A stretch of DNA of 64,000 nt from Eleusine coracana subsp. coracana (lineage: Eukaryota; Streptophyta; Magnoliopsida; Poales; Poaceae): positions 33,677,969 to 33,741,968 of the forward strand of contig CM064424.1 of the NCBI GenBank assembly GCA_032690845.1. The letters run 5' to 3'. The notes beneath the pieces were generated by a model. It was not told the origin of the DNA. It saw only the letters and a list, made by a program, of their open reading frames with translations, and did no database searches. Below, one piece after another: positions 44,032-56,156 of the stretch. A program made the position numbers and the translations under genes. The first letter of the stretch is position 1. The number at the start of each line of letters is the position of its first letter.

Positions 44032-46676
44032 TAAAAGGATCATAGTGACCAAGAGGGGGGGGTGAATCGGGAACTACCACTATGTAGCGATTTTGCCTTT
44101 CTATAATATCGATAGCACTCAAAGCAACTCCTACACAAGTCTAGTGGTGATCACACTAACAATATAATCCTATGAAAGGAAAGGCAACCTATGCATTCTA
44201 GTGGATCACACAATTCAATGCAACTCCTATGCACTTCTAGTGATCAAGCACACCAATCCAACTCCTACCCATGCTAGTCATCAAATACGGAAGCTTAAGT
44301 ACTACTAGCAAGCAAGGAGCCTAAACATGCAAGTCTATAAGAGAGTCAACTAGAACTAAGTGAACACACAAGCATGATTAGCATGGTATGTAAATGCGAA
44401 AGGTAGTGCATCAAAGTAAGGAGAAGAGTAGGAGATGGCTCATGATTTTTCCTGAGGTCTCGAAAGGATGGCGCCTTCCCCTAATCCTCGTTGGACCACT
44501 CCTGCCGGAGTCCCAGTCCTCCCACCACCAAGTGGAGTTCTCGCCCACGAGCCCGCAATCACTCCTAGAGTGAAGACACGTTGTTCATCACCGCTGCACA
44601 AAGCACAAGCTCGCCTCCCTCGAGAACTTGCCAGACTCCCCGAGCCGACATGGGTGCTCACTAGCGACGCCCCTTTCACCGGCGGGCTCAAACCGTGTAC
44701 AAACGTGTGATGGCCTTCACAACCGATCACTATAGGCTCGATCACTGACACCTAACTGGTATAGGTCTCACCATAGATCAAGAGTAACAATATAGCTCAC
44801 ACCCTCAAGGACACCCTAGCCTTAGATGTGCAGGATGCTCAAGCTACTCTTCTCTAGCACTCTCAAGATATGCAATATCTCCTCCTAGTGCTCTCCTCTT
44901 TTCCTCTTGGACCTTACCAAATGCTCTCAGATATAGCACTTGCCAAGAGAGGTCTCCAAGACCCCAGCAACGAAGTTATATAGGCTCCCAACCTCAAACT
45001 AGTCATTGCTCCACGAAATTGCCTTTCAGGACATCCAGACCGAACTGCCCGGTCACTGCCTGACCGAGAGGAGGGGGGAATAGGTAAGCCGCTCATGAAT
45101 CCAATTACTTCAAATTGCACTACTTGAGTCTAACGAGATAGGAAACCTAAGCAATTCTAGTAGGTCAAGATCCTACACATGCTAGTGTTCATGAATAACA
45201 AAGAGCGGAAGCCAATCACACTAGCCTATGCAAGCCACAAGTCACCCTACTCACTAGAGCACACAATTGCGGAATAGTAAAGAGAAGGGTCAAGGAATGC
45301 TCAGATTTTTCCCGGGGTCTCGAAAGGATGGTGCCTTCCCCTAATCCTTATTGGACCACTCCCGCCGAAGTCCCGGACCCTCCCGCCACCAAGTGGAGTT
45401 CTCACCGACGAGCCCGCAATCACTCCTAGATTGAAGACACGGTGTGCGTCATCGCTGCACAAAGCACAAGCTCGCCTCCCTCGAGGCTTTGCCGGACTCC
45501 CCGAGCCAACACGGGCGCTCACTAGCGATGCACCTTTCACTGGCGGGCTCAAACCATGTACAAACATGTGATGGCCTTCACAACCGATCATGATAGGCTC
45601 GATCACCAACACCTAACCGGTCTAGGTCTCACCATAGACCAAGAGTAACAATCTAGATCACACCCTCAAGGACACCCTAGCCTTAGATGTGCAAGATGCT
45701 CAATCTACTCTTCTCTAGCACTCTCAAGATATGCAATATCTCCTCCTATGCTCTCTTCTTTTCCTCTTGGACCTTACTAAATGCTCTCAGGTATTCCACT
45801 GGCCAAGAGAGGTCTCCAAGACCACAGCAACCACGTTATATATGCTCCCAACCTCAAACTAGTCGTTGCCTCAAGAAATCAGCTTTCTGGACGCACTGAC
45901 CGGATTATCCGGTCTCTACCGGACCGGACCGTCCGGTCAATCTGGTAACGACTCTCCTAGCCGTTTGTTGTACTGTCCGAGCAAAATCCCTATACTGATC
46001 GGACTGTCCGGTCACTGGACCGGACCATCTGGTCCGTTTCTCTCTTCAGTCCAAAAACATTCTGCGTCTGAAGCTCCTCTGCCATTCCAGCACTCCTACT
46101 GACCAGACCATCTAGGCAGCAGACCGGACCGTCCGGTCTGTATAGAGTCTCCTACTGACAGAGTTCCTGCTTCTCGCTCTAAGTCCTGGACAACTCTGCA
46201 TAGTGACCGTACAGTCTAGTCTCCACTGACCTCTCTATCCAGTCTCTATGTCCAGAAGCTGAAACTTGTCGTCCTCACTTGACTTTATTTCCTGGCTTCT
46301 CCAAATAGCTCCTTGGCTTCTCCACTATCACCTAGTGCTTGTGATTTCACCGAGCAACCTTGCACATCACTGACTAGACATGACCTAAAAGAATGACCTA
46401 GACCCCCTTGATAGTCTGGTTTTTCCTATGGACTCAAAGCCCTAATAACTAGTCAAGTGCTCCAAACACTTGCACCATAGCTTGTTCTCCGCTTTGATCC
46501 ATTTCCATCAACCCTTGGACTGCATCAAGTTCACAAGCCTCCATGCTTACGATCATGGTCATCCATCACCAAGGACGCCATAGACAATCATCATAAGATA
46601 TTAGTCATATTTCATGTTTGTCATGCATCACCAAAACACCATACCTTAGGGTGACCTCAATAGTCATGATCCTTAC
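44032..46676 (-). repeat. S2 5' LTR, chimeric or internally duplicated (2645 bp)
   Basis: The outer ends carry TGTAAGGATCAT (minus strand at 46676) and its near-inverse at 44032 (TAAAAGGATCAT on the plus strand), as for one LTR. Internally, 44440-45060 and 45297-45880 are two versions of the same block. At 45063-45066 (ACCG) a first LTR stops at its palindromic region and a second begins near its U5 end. Both halves have a TATATA-type box (near 44973 and 45836). GACCGTCCGGTC-like palindromes fill 45890-46250. Confidence 0.7.
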
Positions 46677-48567
46677 AGCTACGTCTGGTCTCCTTCGAGC
46701 AGTGGGTTCCAGTCCCCAGGGACCCCGCTGTAGGAGAGAGGTACTGGACAGGCTTCCAGAGGAGGATTGGAGAGGGTCTGACATGCTACCTTGGCCTGAA
46801 GGGCAAGGACAGACTCTTTGTGCCACAGCAGTATACGACCTACAGGGCAATGAGGAGGGCCACCGGCACTGATATGAAGCAGTACTTCACATACTTGCCA
46901 GGGCTAGTAGAGCTAGTTACTGTTCCACACAGATACAGGGAGGATGTTGTGCTAGACTTCTACGCCACACTGTGGGTTGCCAGAGACTGCTCAGAGTTCT
47001 GGTTCCTGTTCAGAGGGCAGCCACAGCATCTGACTAGAGAGGATCTGATAGCTAACCTAGGACTATTGACTTCAGACTTTTAGCTTTATAGGAGTGCCTA
47101 TGGGACCCTTGCACCACCCCGCAGACCTCAGGGAGGGAAGCTACCTTCAGACGACTTGGTGTCGATTGCCTTCCCACCACCGCACACCCCAGGCTTTGAG
47201 AGAGGTCCAGCAAGACTCACCACAGAGGCCAAGGTGGTTAGAGCGATAGTCACCAGGACTATCATCCCTAGGTCAAGATACAGAGAGGAGTTCATACTAC
47301 TCCACCAGTGGGCAGTTGCAGCTATTCTGAGGAGGCAGTTGTTTGACTTCGCTAATTTACTGATAGGAGAGATGGAGGAGGTTATTTCTGAGAGAGTGGG
47401 AGGGCTTCGCTTGGTCTATGTCCCCTTTATTTGCTATCTCTTGAGGAGGAAGGGCCTTGTGATAGAGGAGCAGTATAAGGTGTTCTCTGAGGTGACCACC
47501 AGCTACGCACCTCGAGTCCCCAGGGGATCGCAGTCTGCCTCGAGTCAGCAGACGGGATTGGAGGAGAAGGAGTCATCGTCAGTCCCTCACGACTAGGCAG
47601 CTCATCCAGAGACGGTGGTTCCTGAGTCAGCCAGCATAGGAGGACCACCCCAGCCTACAGGTTCACAGTTAGATGATGCCATCACTATAGCAGCACTTGC
47701 AAGACGCCTAAGTGAGTTCATCCAGAACACAACTGAGGATAGGCATCAGATGATGGAGGTCATCAGAGGTCAAGCAGAGCTTCGGAGACAGCAAATGATG
47801 ATGATGATGACCACCCTGATGGTATAGATGACAGAGATGACTCAGAGGTAGGCAGGTCAGCAGTTAGGACCCATAGTGTTTCCATAGTTCCAACAGCTGC
47901 CGACTCAGCCAGGACCCCTCACTGCCTTGATGGCAGCTCAGTCCAGCGGGATATCCTGGCTTTCTCAGTGTCTGCGTTGTTTGTTTCACTGTCACACTCT
48001 TCGACTTCGTAGATGGCAGGACCTTCCACCTCCCAGCACATACCAGCCAGGAGTCTAATCTTCTCAGACATAGTGCACACCACTCGTGCAAACTCCCAGC
48101 CAGCACCACAGTCAGCTACAGCTCCACCCTCCACTGCTATAGTCAGCACGCTTACACCTCAGGTAGCAGAGGATCTAGTCCACGGAGGCTTCTCATAGCA
48201 GGATGTGGCGGATCTCATCCTTCTCCAGACTTCAGCTCAAGATACTGCCACAATCACTCTAGCATAGCAAAACACAAGGCCTGAGTCACCTGTTGACCTT
48301 GATTTCTTTGACCAGATGGATGCTCATGCGGCATAGGCTCAGGGAGAGCAGCAGGATTCAGCATAGCAGCAGCCAGGAGCAGAGCCCTCAGAGGACGTCG
48401 TTGCACCGCTTCCTTCGACCACGAGCTCTTACATGTTCATCTTCTTCTACTTTTTGGTCCTTGTTGCCAAAGGGGGAGAAGTAGTCTTAGGTCTAGGGGG
48501 AGTGGAGTGTGATCCTGTCAATCATAGTGTTTCTCTCTTATGCTTTTGTGGTTCCTCTAAATCGTAG
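46677..48567 (+). pseudogene. S3 envelope-like ORF downstream of pol
   Basis: The frame is broken by stops at 47081, 47594 and 47825. The conserved-looking part has MKQYFTYLPGLVELVTVPHR, FYATLWVARDCSEFWFLFRG, FERGPARLTTEAKVVRAIVT and RYREEFILLHQWAVAAILRR. A helical Met/Gln-rich region follows near 47690-47825. After a frameshift there is a Ser/Pro/Gln-rich tail from about 48013. The composition and position, between pol and the 3' LTR, fit the envelope-like gene of some Sireviruses. A hydrophobic run (MFIFFYFLVLVA, near 48432) could be a membrane segment but overlaps a purine tract in a different frame. The start is lost at the S2 insertion. Confidence 0.6.
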
Positions 48568-48645
48568 TGTAGCTCTTTTAGCCCGGTTGTTTCTTGTAAA
48601 GATTATGATAAGTAGTGGTTGTCACCAATCACCAAAAAGGGGGAG
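48469..48645 (+). promoter_or_regulatory. S3 multiple polypurine tracts
   Basis: Three tracts occur before the LTR: AAAGGGGGAGAA at 48469-48480, AGGGGGAG at 48495-48502, and AAAAAGGGGGAGA at 48634-48646. Repeated purine tracts upstream of the 3' LTR are a described Sirevirus trait. Confidence 0.7.
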
Positions 48646-48647
48646 AT

Positions 48648-48684
48648 TGTAAGCTTCATGACCATTGATGATTGGATCTCCAAG
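48648..48684 (+). repeat. S3 3' LTR, first 37 bp
   Basis: TGTAAGCTTCATGACC follows the last purine tract and matches the start of the S1 LTR. It is cut at 48685 by S4 (target duplication CCAAG 48680-48684) and resumes at 59293. Confidence 0.8.
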
Positions 48685-50464
48685 TGAGAAACCATATGGA
48701 TATGTGCCATGGTTTGCAATATATGTGATGAGTAATTGACTTGAGCGGATTTGGTGTGTTGAGTTGAAATACGGGAATTCGGGGATTGCATTTGTGTGTG
48801 TGCATGATTATTGGTTATGACTAACCGGAGTTGGTGGAGATATTGGTGATATTGTAGGAGATGGGAAATGTGTTTGCTTGTCCCATGATGTGTAGGTCAC
48901 TAAAGTCGACTTGGCGGTCAACGACGAGAGGATCGGGCACAAGTAGGGGACTTGGAGCCAAACTATCGGGATGCCGGGTGAAGTCAAGGGTGATCCACAC
49001 TATGCACGTGGAGAGGCAAGAAGCACGGACGGTTTCGCGGTTGAGCCTCAAAACCGCGGTGATGATGAAGACGGCGTGGTGACCAAGTCAAGGTGAACGG
49101 GATGCCGGTGCAAGTGACAAGGGGGTCCGATGGACAGGGACTGGGAGAGACTTGCCCGTGATCAGGATCGCGGGACAAGGTGACACGTGTCAACATCGAG
49201 AAGACGCATTTTGAGAAGCGTGCAAGGCGGCTTCCCGATTTGGGCCTCAAACCGGGGGTGGTGGTTGGTGGTACACGTGGCACCATCACGAAGCTTCCTT
49301 TGAGATGAAGCAAAGACGTGAAGCGTCCGATGGCATTCGGTCGATGAGGAAAAAGATAGATGGTTATGCCCTTGGTGGTAGGTGGGTGTGTTATATAGAT
49401 CAACGGTAGAGTGGTCATGTGGATAATAGACCCTAGGCCTATATAAGGAGTGGTGTGGCTAGTGGGAGAGGTGCCTCTCTTTCCATTAGCCTTGTGTTAG
49501 GACTTCATTCAAAGTGCTAGGAGAGGACTTCATGTTTGAGAGGAGAGGAAAGGGTGTGTGAGAGACATCTCTTGCTCTTCCAAATAGTGGGAGGAAGAGG
49601 GTGGCTTCCTAGCCTTGTACCTATGGATCTTGTAAGCACCTTTCTATGATATGAGAAGTATTTTCATGCTCAAGATTTCTCTCATCACTTGAATCCCGAA
49701 ATTTCCTTTTTTCTATTTTTGGAGCTATTTTTGTGGTGATTTTTGATCTCATTTTTGGACGAGTTATTGGCTTGGATTTCTTGAGAAACTTGTTGCTAGG
49801 ATGAGCTAGAACAATACTCTATGGATCCTTGACCGAATCAATAGCTCTAGCACCTTCGATTTGAAGGATTTCTCAAGTTTCCCCTTTTTGGTGTTCTTGG
49901 CACAAGATCTGAAATTCGTGATGATTCCTTGAGCCAATTGAGATGATTTTCTAGGATTAGGGTCGTGATGTGATGAGGATTCGCTGGTCCAAAAATCGCA
50001 TCATTTGGAGTTTGTTTTGTTAGGTTTTGGAGAAGATTTGCCAAATTCTCAAAAGTTTCTGCTGTTCTGTTGGGGTTGATTGGCACTGCCGATGACCAAG
50101 ACCGGCACTGCCGGTGGGTCTCAGAACCCCGCACCGGCACGGCCGATGGGCCAGATCAGCACTGCTGATGGGGCCAACTGGCACTGCCGATGGTCCTAAT
50201 CGGCACTACCGGTGGTGGTTCAGTATGGTGCAGTTTGTGAGGTTTTTGACTATCTCGAGTCTCTGTTGTTTCCTTTTTGTTTCCACTGTGTTTCTTGTTG
50301 TGGTTGATCACTCCTAGGGCTAGTACACCACTAGTTGGTGTGTGTAGTCTGGGTGATCGGTTCGGAGGTTGGCTTGGGTTGTTTTTGGGATATAGTCCAA
50401 GTTCTCTTGGAGAATTTGGATTGGCTCCCATTCACCCCCCTTTGGTCGCCTTCTCGGTCCTTCA
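48685..50464 (+). repeat. S4 5' LTR (1780 bp)
   Basis: TGAGAAACCATATGG to CCTTCA. TATA box CCTATATAAGG at 49438-49448. A cluster of CGGCACTGCCG-type words lies at 50085-50215, downstream of the TATA box. Open frames in it are not genes. Confidence 0.92.
49438..49448 (+). promoter_or_regulatory. S4 LTR TATA box
   Basis: CCTATATAAGG, repeated at 58263-58273 in the 3' LTR. The 5' copy would drive S4 transcription. Confidence 0.7.
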
Positions 50465-50466
50465 AT

Positions 50467-50478
50467 TGGTATCAGAGC
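50467..50478 (+). promoter_or_regulatory. S4 primer-binding site
   Basis: TGGTATCAGAGC, an exact initiator tRNA-Met-type match, 2 bp after the LTR end. Confidence 0.92.
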
Positions 50479-50499
50479 TGGTTTGATCACTAGTTGACC

Positions 50500-53024
50500 T
50501 TCATCGGCTTTGTGATCCGAAGGGACATAGAGAAGTGCGCTGTTAAGTTGTGGATGTTCGATGGAGAGGACTTCTCCTACTAGAAGTCGCGGACCAAGGA
50601 GTATTGCTGAGTCAAGGACGTGCAATTTGGGAGATTGTTGAGCAGGAGTATGCTATACCATAGGACCTGAACACTGCATCTGCAGGCGAGTTAGTCAGGT
50701 ATGAGAACAACTCCAAAGTTGTCAATATTCTGCTCTCTGCAGTTGGTAGGAGTGAATATGATAGGGTTGCACACCTTGACACTACTCATGCTATGCGGGT
50801 TAAGCTCTGTACTTACCATGAGGGTACCAACCAAGTCAAGTCTATGTGTAAGAATTCTTACAATCGACAGTACCAAACCTTTGCACAAAAACCTGGCGAG
50901 TCACTAGATAACACCTTTTGTAGGTTTGAGGCAATTGTGTGCAACTTGCGGGCTTGTGGTAACCTTGTGTACAATGACAATGATAGAGCTAAGCAACTAT
51001 TGTACTGACTTGATGAAAATGTTTGGGGGGTTAAAATTGTTGCTCTAGAAGAAATTGCTGAATTCAATACCTGGAACTGTGAGCAACTATATAGCAAGCT
51101 GAAATCTCATGAACTATTTAGGAAATCTTGTCCTAATCTTGCTATTCCTGCTTCTAGCATGGCTTTGCTTTCTAGTTCTCATAAGGGTGATCACAGTTGT
51201 GCTTCTTATGGAACTAACCCCTCACTAGACAAGTCTTCCTTGGAGTTTGCTTTGTCTTCTCTTGTTGCAGCTTCCGATGAACAGATGGAGTGCATTCCTG
51301 ATAAGGAGCTGTCCTTGCTCACAAGGAAGTTCAGAAAGTTCTACAACAACCGAAAGGAGAGAAGAGGAGGTGGTTCAAGAACCTGCTTCGAGTGCGGTGA
51401 CCCCGGACACTTCATTGCTGATTGTCCCAAGAAGAAGAAGAAGGCTAGGTACCGCGACAACAACACTGAAGACTTCAAGCAGAAGAAGAACCGCTTCTAC
51501 AAGAAGGGCAAGAACTCCAAGAAGTTTGCCAAGGCCATTGCACGCTCCTACGTTGTCGCCTTGAGCGATGTCGACCTCACATCAAGCGAAGGCCTTTCCA
51601 GCTTGGAGGAGCAGGAGGTTGAGAAGCCACGAGTCAAGAGAAAGGAGGACTTCACCGGGCTTTGCTTCATGGCAAAGAACGACCATGACATCGACTCTGG
51701 ATCTGACTCCGACACAAGCAAGATACCTCCTACTCGTGATGAGCTCTCTTCTGAACTTGATCATTTGCGTGATGTTCTACTTTTGCAAGATGATAAGCTT
51801 CGCAGTGCTGTTCGTGAGAGTAGAGAGCTGAAGTCTAAGTTGGAGAGTGCTGATTTTGAAATTGCTTCACTTAGGTCTAAGCTTGCTTGTGTTGATACTG
51901 CTGCTGAGTGTGAATCTTGCCAAGTTGTGATGAGTGATCTTGTACAGAGGGAGAGTGCGCATGCTCAAGTTTCCAATCAGCTTGAGAGTGCCCTCAAGGA
52001 GCTTGATGAGTTCAAAGCTAGACCAACTCTTTTGGGTGCATGTCAGAAGTGCCCCAAGCTCACAGATGAGTTGGAAGCTCAGTCCCTCAAAGTCAAAGAG
52101 CTTGAGTCCATGTTGCTTCATGAGACTCGCTCGAAAGTTCTCCCACATCCATGTGAAGTGTGAGTCACCCTCAAGGACAAGCTAGTAATCACTAGGGAGG
52201 AAAACAAAGTCCTAGTTTAGGAAAATGACTATCTTATTTCTAGGCTCCAGAGAGCCCTAGTGAGTGAGGAAAAGATTGAGAGTGATTTGGCAAGAGTGAT
52301 GGAGAGTGCTTCTAGGTCAACCTATAACTTGGGCTTGGGATTTGAGAGGTGTGACAAGGAGAGTGAGAATGTGGGTAAGTTTGTTCCTAGCTCCTGCTAC
52401 AAGGATGAGGAAAACACCATCAAACCCACTGACACATACTATCCACCCAATCCAAAACCCTCCTTCAACCCAAAGCAAACAGAGAAGCCAAAACCCAAGA
52501 CTCCCATGCAAACCAAGCCTAATCCTAAGGGTGTCTACATTTGTATGTTTTGTGGTCGCAAGGCCCACTTGGATGAATTCTGTTATAGGCATAAGAGGAT
52601 TGAGAGGAAGCAGGCTGAGTTGACTAGGGATGCTTTCTATGATGATTTTGTTTATTTTCAGCCTCGCTCTTTTTCTCATGCCTATCATAGACAGGGTCAT
52701 TCCTCATATGGTTTTGATTCATGAAACAGAGGCTTTGCACAGCAGCGCTTTGGCGCCCCATGTTTTCCCCATCGTGGTGAATGTCACTCGCGTGGATTTG
52801 GCTTTCACATTGATGATTTCTATCCTCACAACCCAAGGTTTGAGTCGAGACGCTTTGACAGGCCACGTTTTCCCCGTCGTGGTTCTCATCCTATGCGTTC
52901 AAATGATAATGTGCAAAGAACTGTGATAACTATTACCGGTCGTATGGTTAAGTGCTGGATTCCCAAATCTCTTTTGACTAACCCCAGCACTGAACCATTG
53001 ACTTTTCCTTCTCGTTCTTTATAG
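50500..53024 (+). pseudogene. gag: S4 gag
   Basis: The N-terminal core is degraded by stops and a frameshift (MFDGEDFSY then a stop near 50580). A continuous frame then runs from about 50700: LCTYHEGTNQVKSMCKNSYN, a stop at 51006, and a CCHC knuckle near 51390 (CFECGDPGHFIADC). A Lys-rich stretch and a long coiled coil (about 51740-52110, e.g. SRELKSKLESADFEIASLRS) follow. A second Cys/His box (CMFCGRKAHLDEFC, near 52540) and a Phe/Arg/His-rich tail end it. Further stops occur at 52161, 52218, 52722 and 53022. The coiled coil and second box are usual for this lineage. Confidence 0.88.
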
Positions 53025-56000
53025 GCAGCAGGTGGAGGCTTGGAGAACAAATGGTTGATGGACTCCGGGTGTTCGCGCCACATGACCGGAGATGCAAAGT
53101 GGTTCTCCAACCTCACTCCCTTGAAGCGGCGGGAGTATGTGACCTTTGGAGATGACAAGAGAGGGAGAGTGAAGGCAAGAGGTGCGGTAAAGGTAAATGA
53201 AAAATTCACTCTCAAGGATGTTGGTATGGTTGAGTATCTCAAGTACAATCTCCTCTCTATCTCCCAGCTTCTTGATGTTGGTTTGGAAGTGCGCTTTAAG
53301 TCGAATGCTTCTTGTGTTCTTGATTCGAGTGGTTCCTTGGTTTGTGGGATTTCTCGCATTGGTAGAGTTTTTCAGGCTGATTTTGCTGGTTCTCCTGGTT
53401 CTCACAAGTGCTTGTTTGCTCAATCTTCTTCTGAGCTCTAGAAATGGCATAGGAGACTGGGTCACATGAGCTTTGACTTGCTATGTCGATTGAGTGGCCT
53501 AGGTTTGATCCGAGCATTGCCTAAGCTCAAATTTGGTAAGGATTTGGTTTGTGCTCCTTGTCGTCATTGGAAAATGATTGCGGCTTCTCAACCACTAATC
53601 AATTTGGTGATGACTGAACGTCCTGGAGAGTTGCTTCACATGGACACTTTTGGTCCTTCTCGGGTTCGTTCAGCAGGTGGAAAGTGGTATGTTCTTGTGA
53701 TTGTTGACGACTATTCTCGCTACTCTTGGGTCTACTTTCATGAGAGCAGGGATGAAGTGTTTTATCACTTTCGGAGCTTAGCTTTGAGGTTGTTCAAGGA
53801 ACTTCCTGGTGCATTACGAGCAATCCACTGTGATAATGGCACCGAGTTTAAGAACTCCTTCTTTGATGCTTTCTATCTTGAGCATGGTATTGAGCATCAG
53901 TTTTCAGTACCTCGTGTTCCCCAGTAGAATGGAGTGGTCGAAAGAAAGAACTGAACCCTGGTGGAGATGGCCCAGATGATGCTCGATGAGCATAGGACTC
54001 CGAGGCGGTTCTGGGCTAAGGCCATTAGCACCGCTTCCTATGTTTCCAATCGGATTTTATTGCGCTTAATTCTTAATGTGACTTCTTATGAGCTGCATTT
54101 TGGGAGAAAGCCCTCAGTTTGTCATTTGCGTGCCTTTGGTTGCAAGTGCTTTAATCTCAAGCATGGCAATATAAGTTTGAGTCGAGATCTTTTGATAGCA
54201 TCTTTCTTGGTTACTCTCTTCATGGTCATTCCTACAGAGTTTTGAATTTGAAAACTAACACCATCGTAGAATCCTGCGATGTAACCATTGATGAATCAAA
54301 CTCTTGTGCAAGGAATGTGATTGAGTCTACAGGTGACAAGGAGATGAAGGAGAGCATCTTTGTAGAAGAGGACCTACAGGGCTTTGATGATGATGACGAT
54401 GATTCACTTCATCTCTCATCTGAGCTTGTTCCTGCTGCTACCACTACTCCAACAGAGGGTCCAGAAGCTTCTTCATTGACTTCAGCTGCTGTCGAGCGAG
54501 CTCCAGTTGTGGTTGAGGGGGAGGTGCACTCTGAGAGAGAGGCTCCTCACCACATTCAGCATCAACATCCACCTCAACAGATGATCGGTAATCTCTATGA
54601 GAGGACAACAAGGTCAAGGTCTACACATCTTGCTTGCTTTACCAATTCTCTCTTTGTTGCAACCTTTGAACCCCGAGATGTTGGACACGCACTATCTGAT
54701 GAACATTGGGTTAATGCCATGCATGAGAAGTTGGAAAACTAGAGCCTCCCAAAAATGTCAATGTCATAGGAACCAAGTGGGTGTTCAAAAACAAATATGG
54801 GGAGGATGGTGAGGTTGTGAGAAATAAGGCTAGGCTAGTTGCTCAAGGTTTTAGCCAAGTGGAGGGCTTAGATTACGGTGAAACCTTTGCTCCTGTTGCT
54901 CGCATAGAAGCCATTAGGATCTTGCTTGCATTTGCTGCCTCCAAGGGCATTAGACTTTATCAAATGGATGTCAAGAGTACTTTCCTAAATGGTGTCATAG
55001 AGGAAGAAGTGTATATGAGGCAACCCCCTGGCTTTGAGCACCACAAATACCCAAACCATGTGCACAAGCTTTAGAAGGCTTTGTATGGGATAAAGCAAGC
55101 ACCTAGGGCATGGTATGCTAGGCTTAAGACCTTCTTGCTAGAGCGTGGGTATGTCATGGGGTGTGTTGATAAAACCTTGTTCACTCTAAAGCATGGCAAT
55201 GACTTTCTAATGGTTCAGATTTACGTGGATGATATCATCTTTGGTGGTTCCTCTCATGCTCTTGTGTCCAGATTTCAGAAAGCTATGGAAAGTGAATTTC
55301 AGATGTCGATGATGGCAGAGCTCATCTTCTTTCTTAGGCTTCAAATCAAGCAGTGCATGCAAGGCTCTTTCATACATCAAGCCAAGTACACGAAGGATCT
55401 CCTAAAGAAGTTCCACATGGTCAATGTTAAGCCGTTGTCTACACCAATGTCCACTATAACGGCTCTTGACCCTGATGAAGACAGTGAAGTGGTGGATCAA
55501 AGGGAGTACAGGAGCATGATTGGCTCCCTCTTGTACCTGACAGCGACAAGACCCGACATACACTTTGCGGTGTGCCTTTGTGCTTGTTTTCAAGCTTCCC
55601 CAAGGGTGACTCATCGCAAGGTTGTCAAGCGCATCTTCAGGTATTCGGTCTTTGGTACTCTGCATCTTCATCTCTTGATCTTATTGGGTATTCAGATGCG
55701 AACTTTGCTGGGTGTAGAATTGATAGGAAGAGCACATCTGGTACTTGCCATTTCTTGGGTACTTCTTTGATCTGTTGGTCTTCTCGTAAGCAATTGAGTG
55801 TTGCCCAATCCACCACAGAGGCCGAGTATGTTGCTGCTGCTAGCTGCTGCTCACAAATCCTATGGATTGTGTCTACCATGAGAGACTATGGATTGACTTT
55901 TAAGGGTGTTCCACTCATGTGTGATAACTCCAGTGCCATATGCTTAGCCAAAAACCCATTCCAACATGGTAAGGTCAAACACATCAATGTGAGATTTCAC

Positions 56001-56156
56001 TTTCTGAGAGACAATGTTGAGAAGGGAGATGTTGAGCTCAAATACATTGATACCAAAATCCAACTAGCTGATATCCTCACCAAGCCCCTAGATGCTTCTA
56101 GGCATGCTTTTCTTCGAGGGGAACTTAGTGTGTGTCATCCTTATGGCATCATTTGA
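53025..56156 (+). pseudogene. pol: S4 pol: protease, integrase, RT, RNase H
   Basis: Protease active site LMDSGCSRHMTG with DSG at 53061-53069. Integrase has the HHCC finger WHRRLGHMSFDLLCRL ... CAPCRHWK (53445-53570) and LHMDTFGPS, IHCDNGTEFKN and NGVVERKN; Gln before the last became TAG at 53925 and a Lys/Gln codon TGA near 53952. A deletion near 54170 shifts the frame; an acidic linker (54242-54742) follows. RT carries ARLVAQGFSQVEGLDYGETF and catalytic YVDD at 55222-55233. A frameshift near 55640 precedes RNase H (YSDANFAGCRIDRKSTSGT, STTEAEYVAAAS), which ends at TGA 56154-56156. Confidence 0.92.

Larger units (their letters stand above)
25362..46676 (-). mobile_element. S2: Sirevirus-like copia element carrying S1, Cassandra and T2
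   Basis: On the minus strand: a 5' LTR block (46676-44032), primer site, gag (43963-42861), interruption by T2 (42860-27778), then gag-protease-integrase (27772-25362) with Cassandra inside and S1 at the left edge. RT, RNase H and the 3' LTR lie beyond S1, outside what can be seen. The right border cuts the S3 envelope-like region, so S2 is younger than S3. Confidence 0.8.

Noticed and set aside
48861..49418. Opposed frames in the S4 LTRs (also 57646-58243)
   Set aside because: They recur in both LTRs and are open in both directions; no domain and no independent start context.
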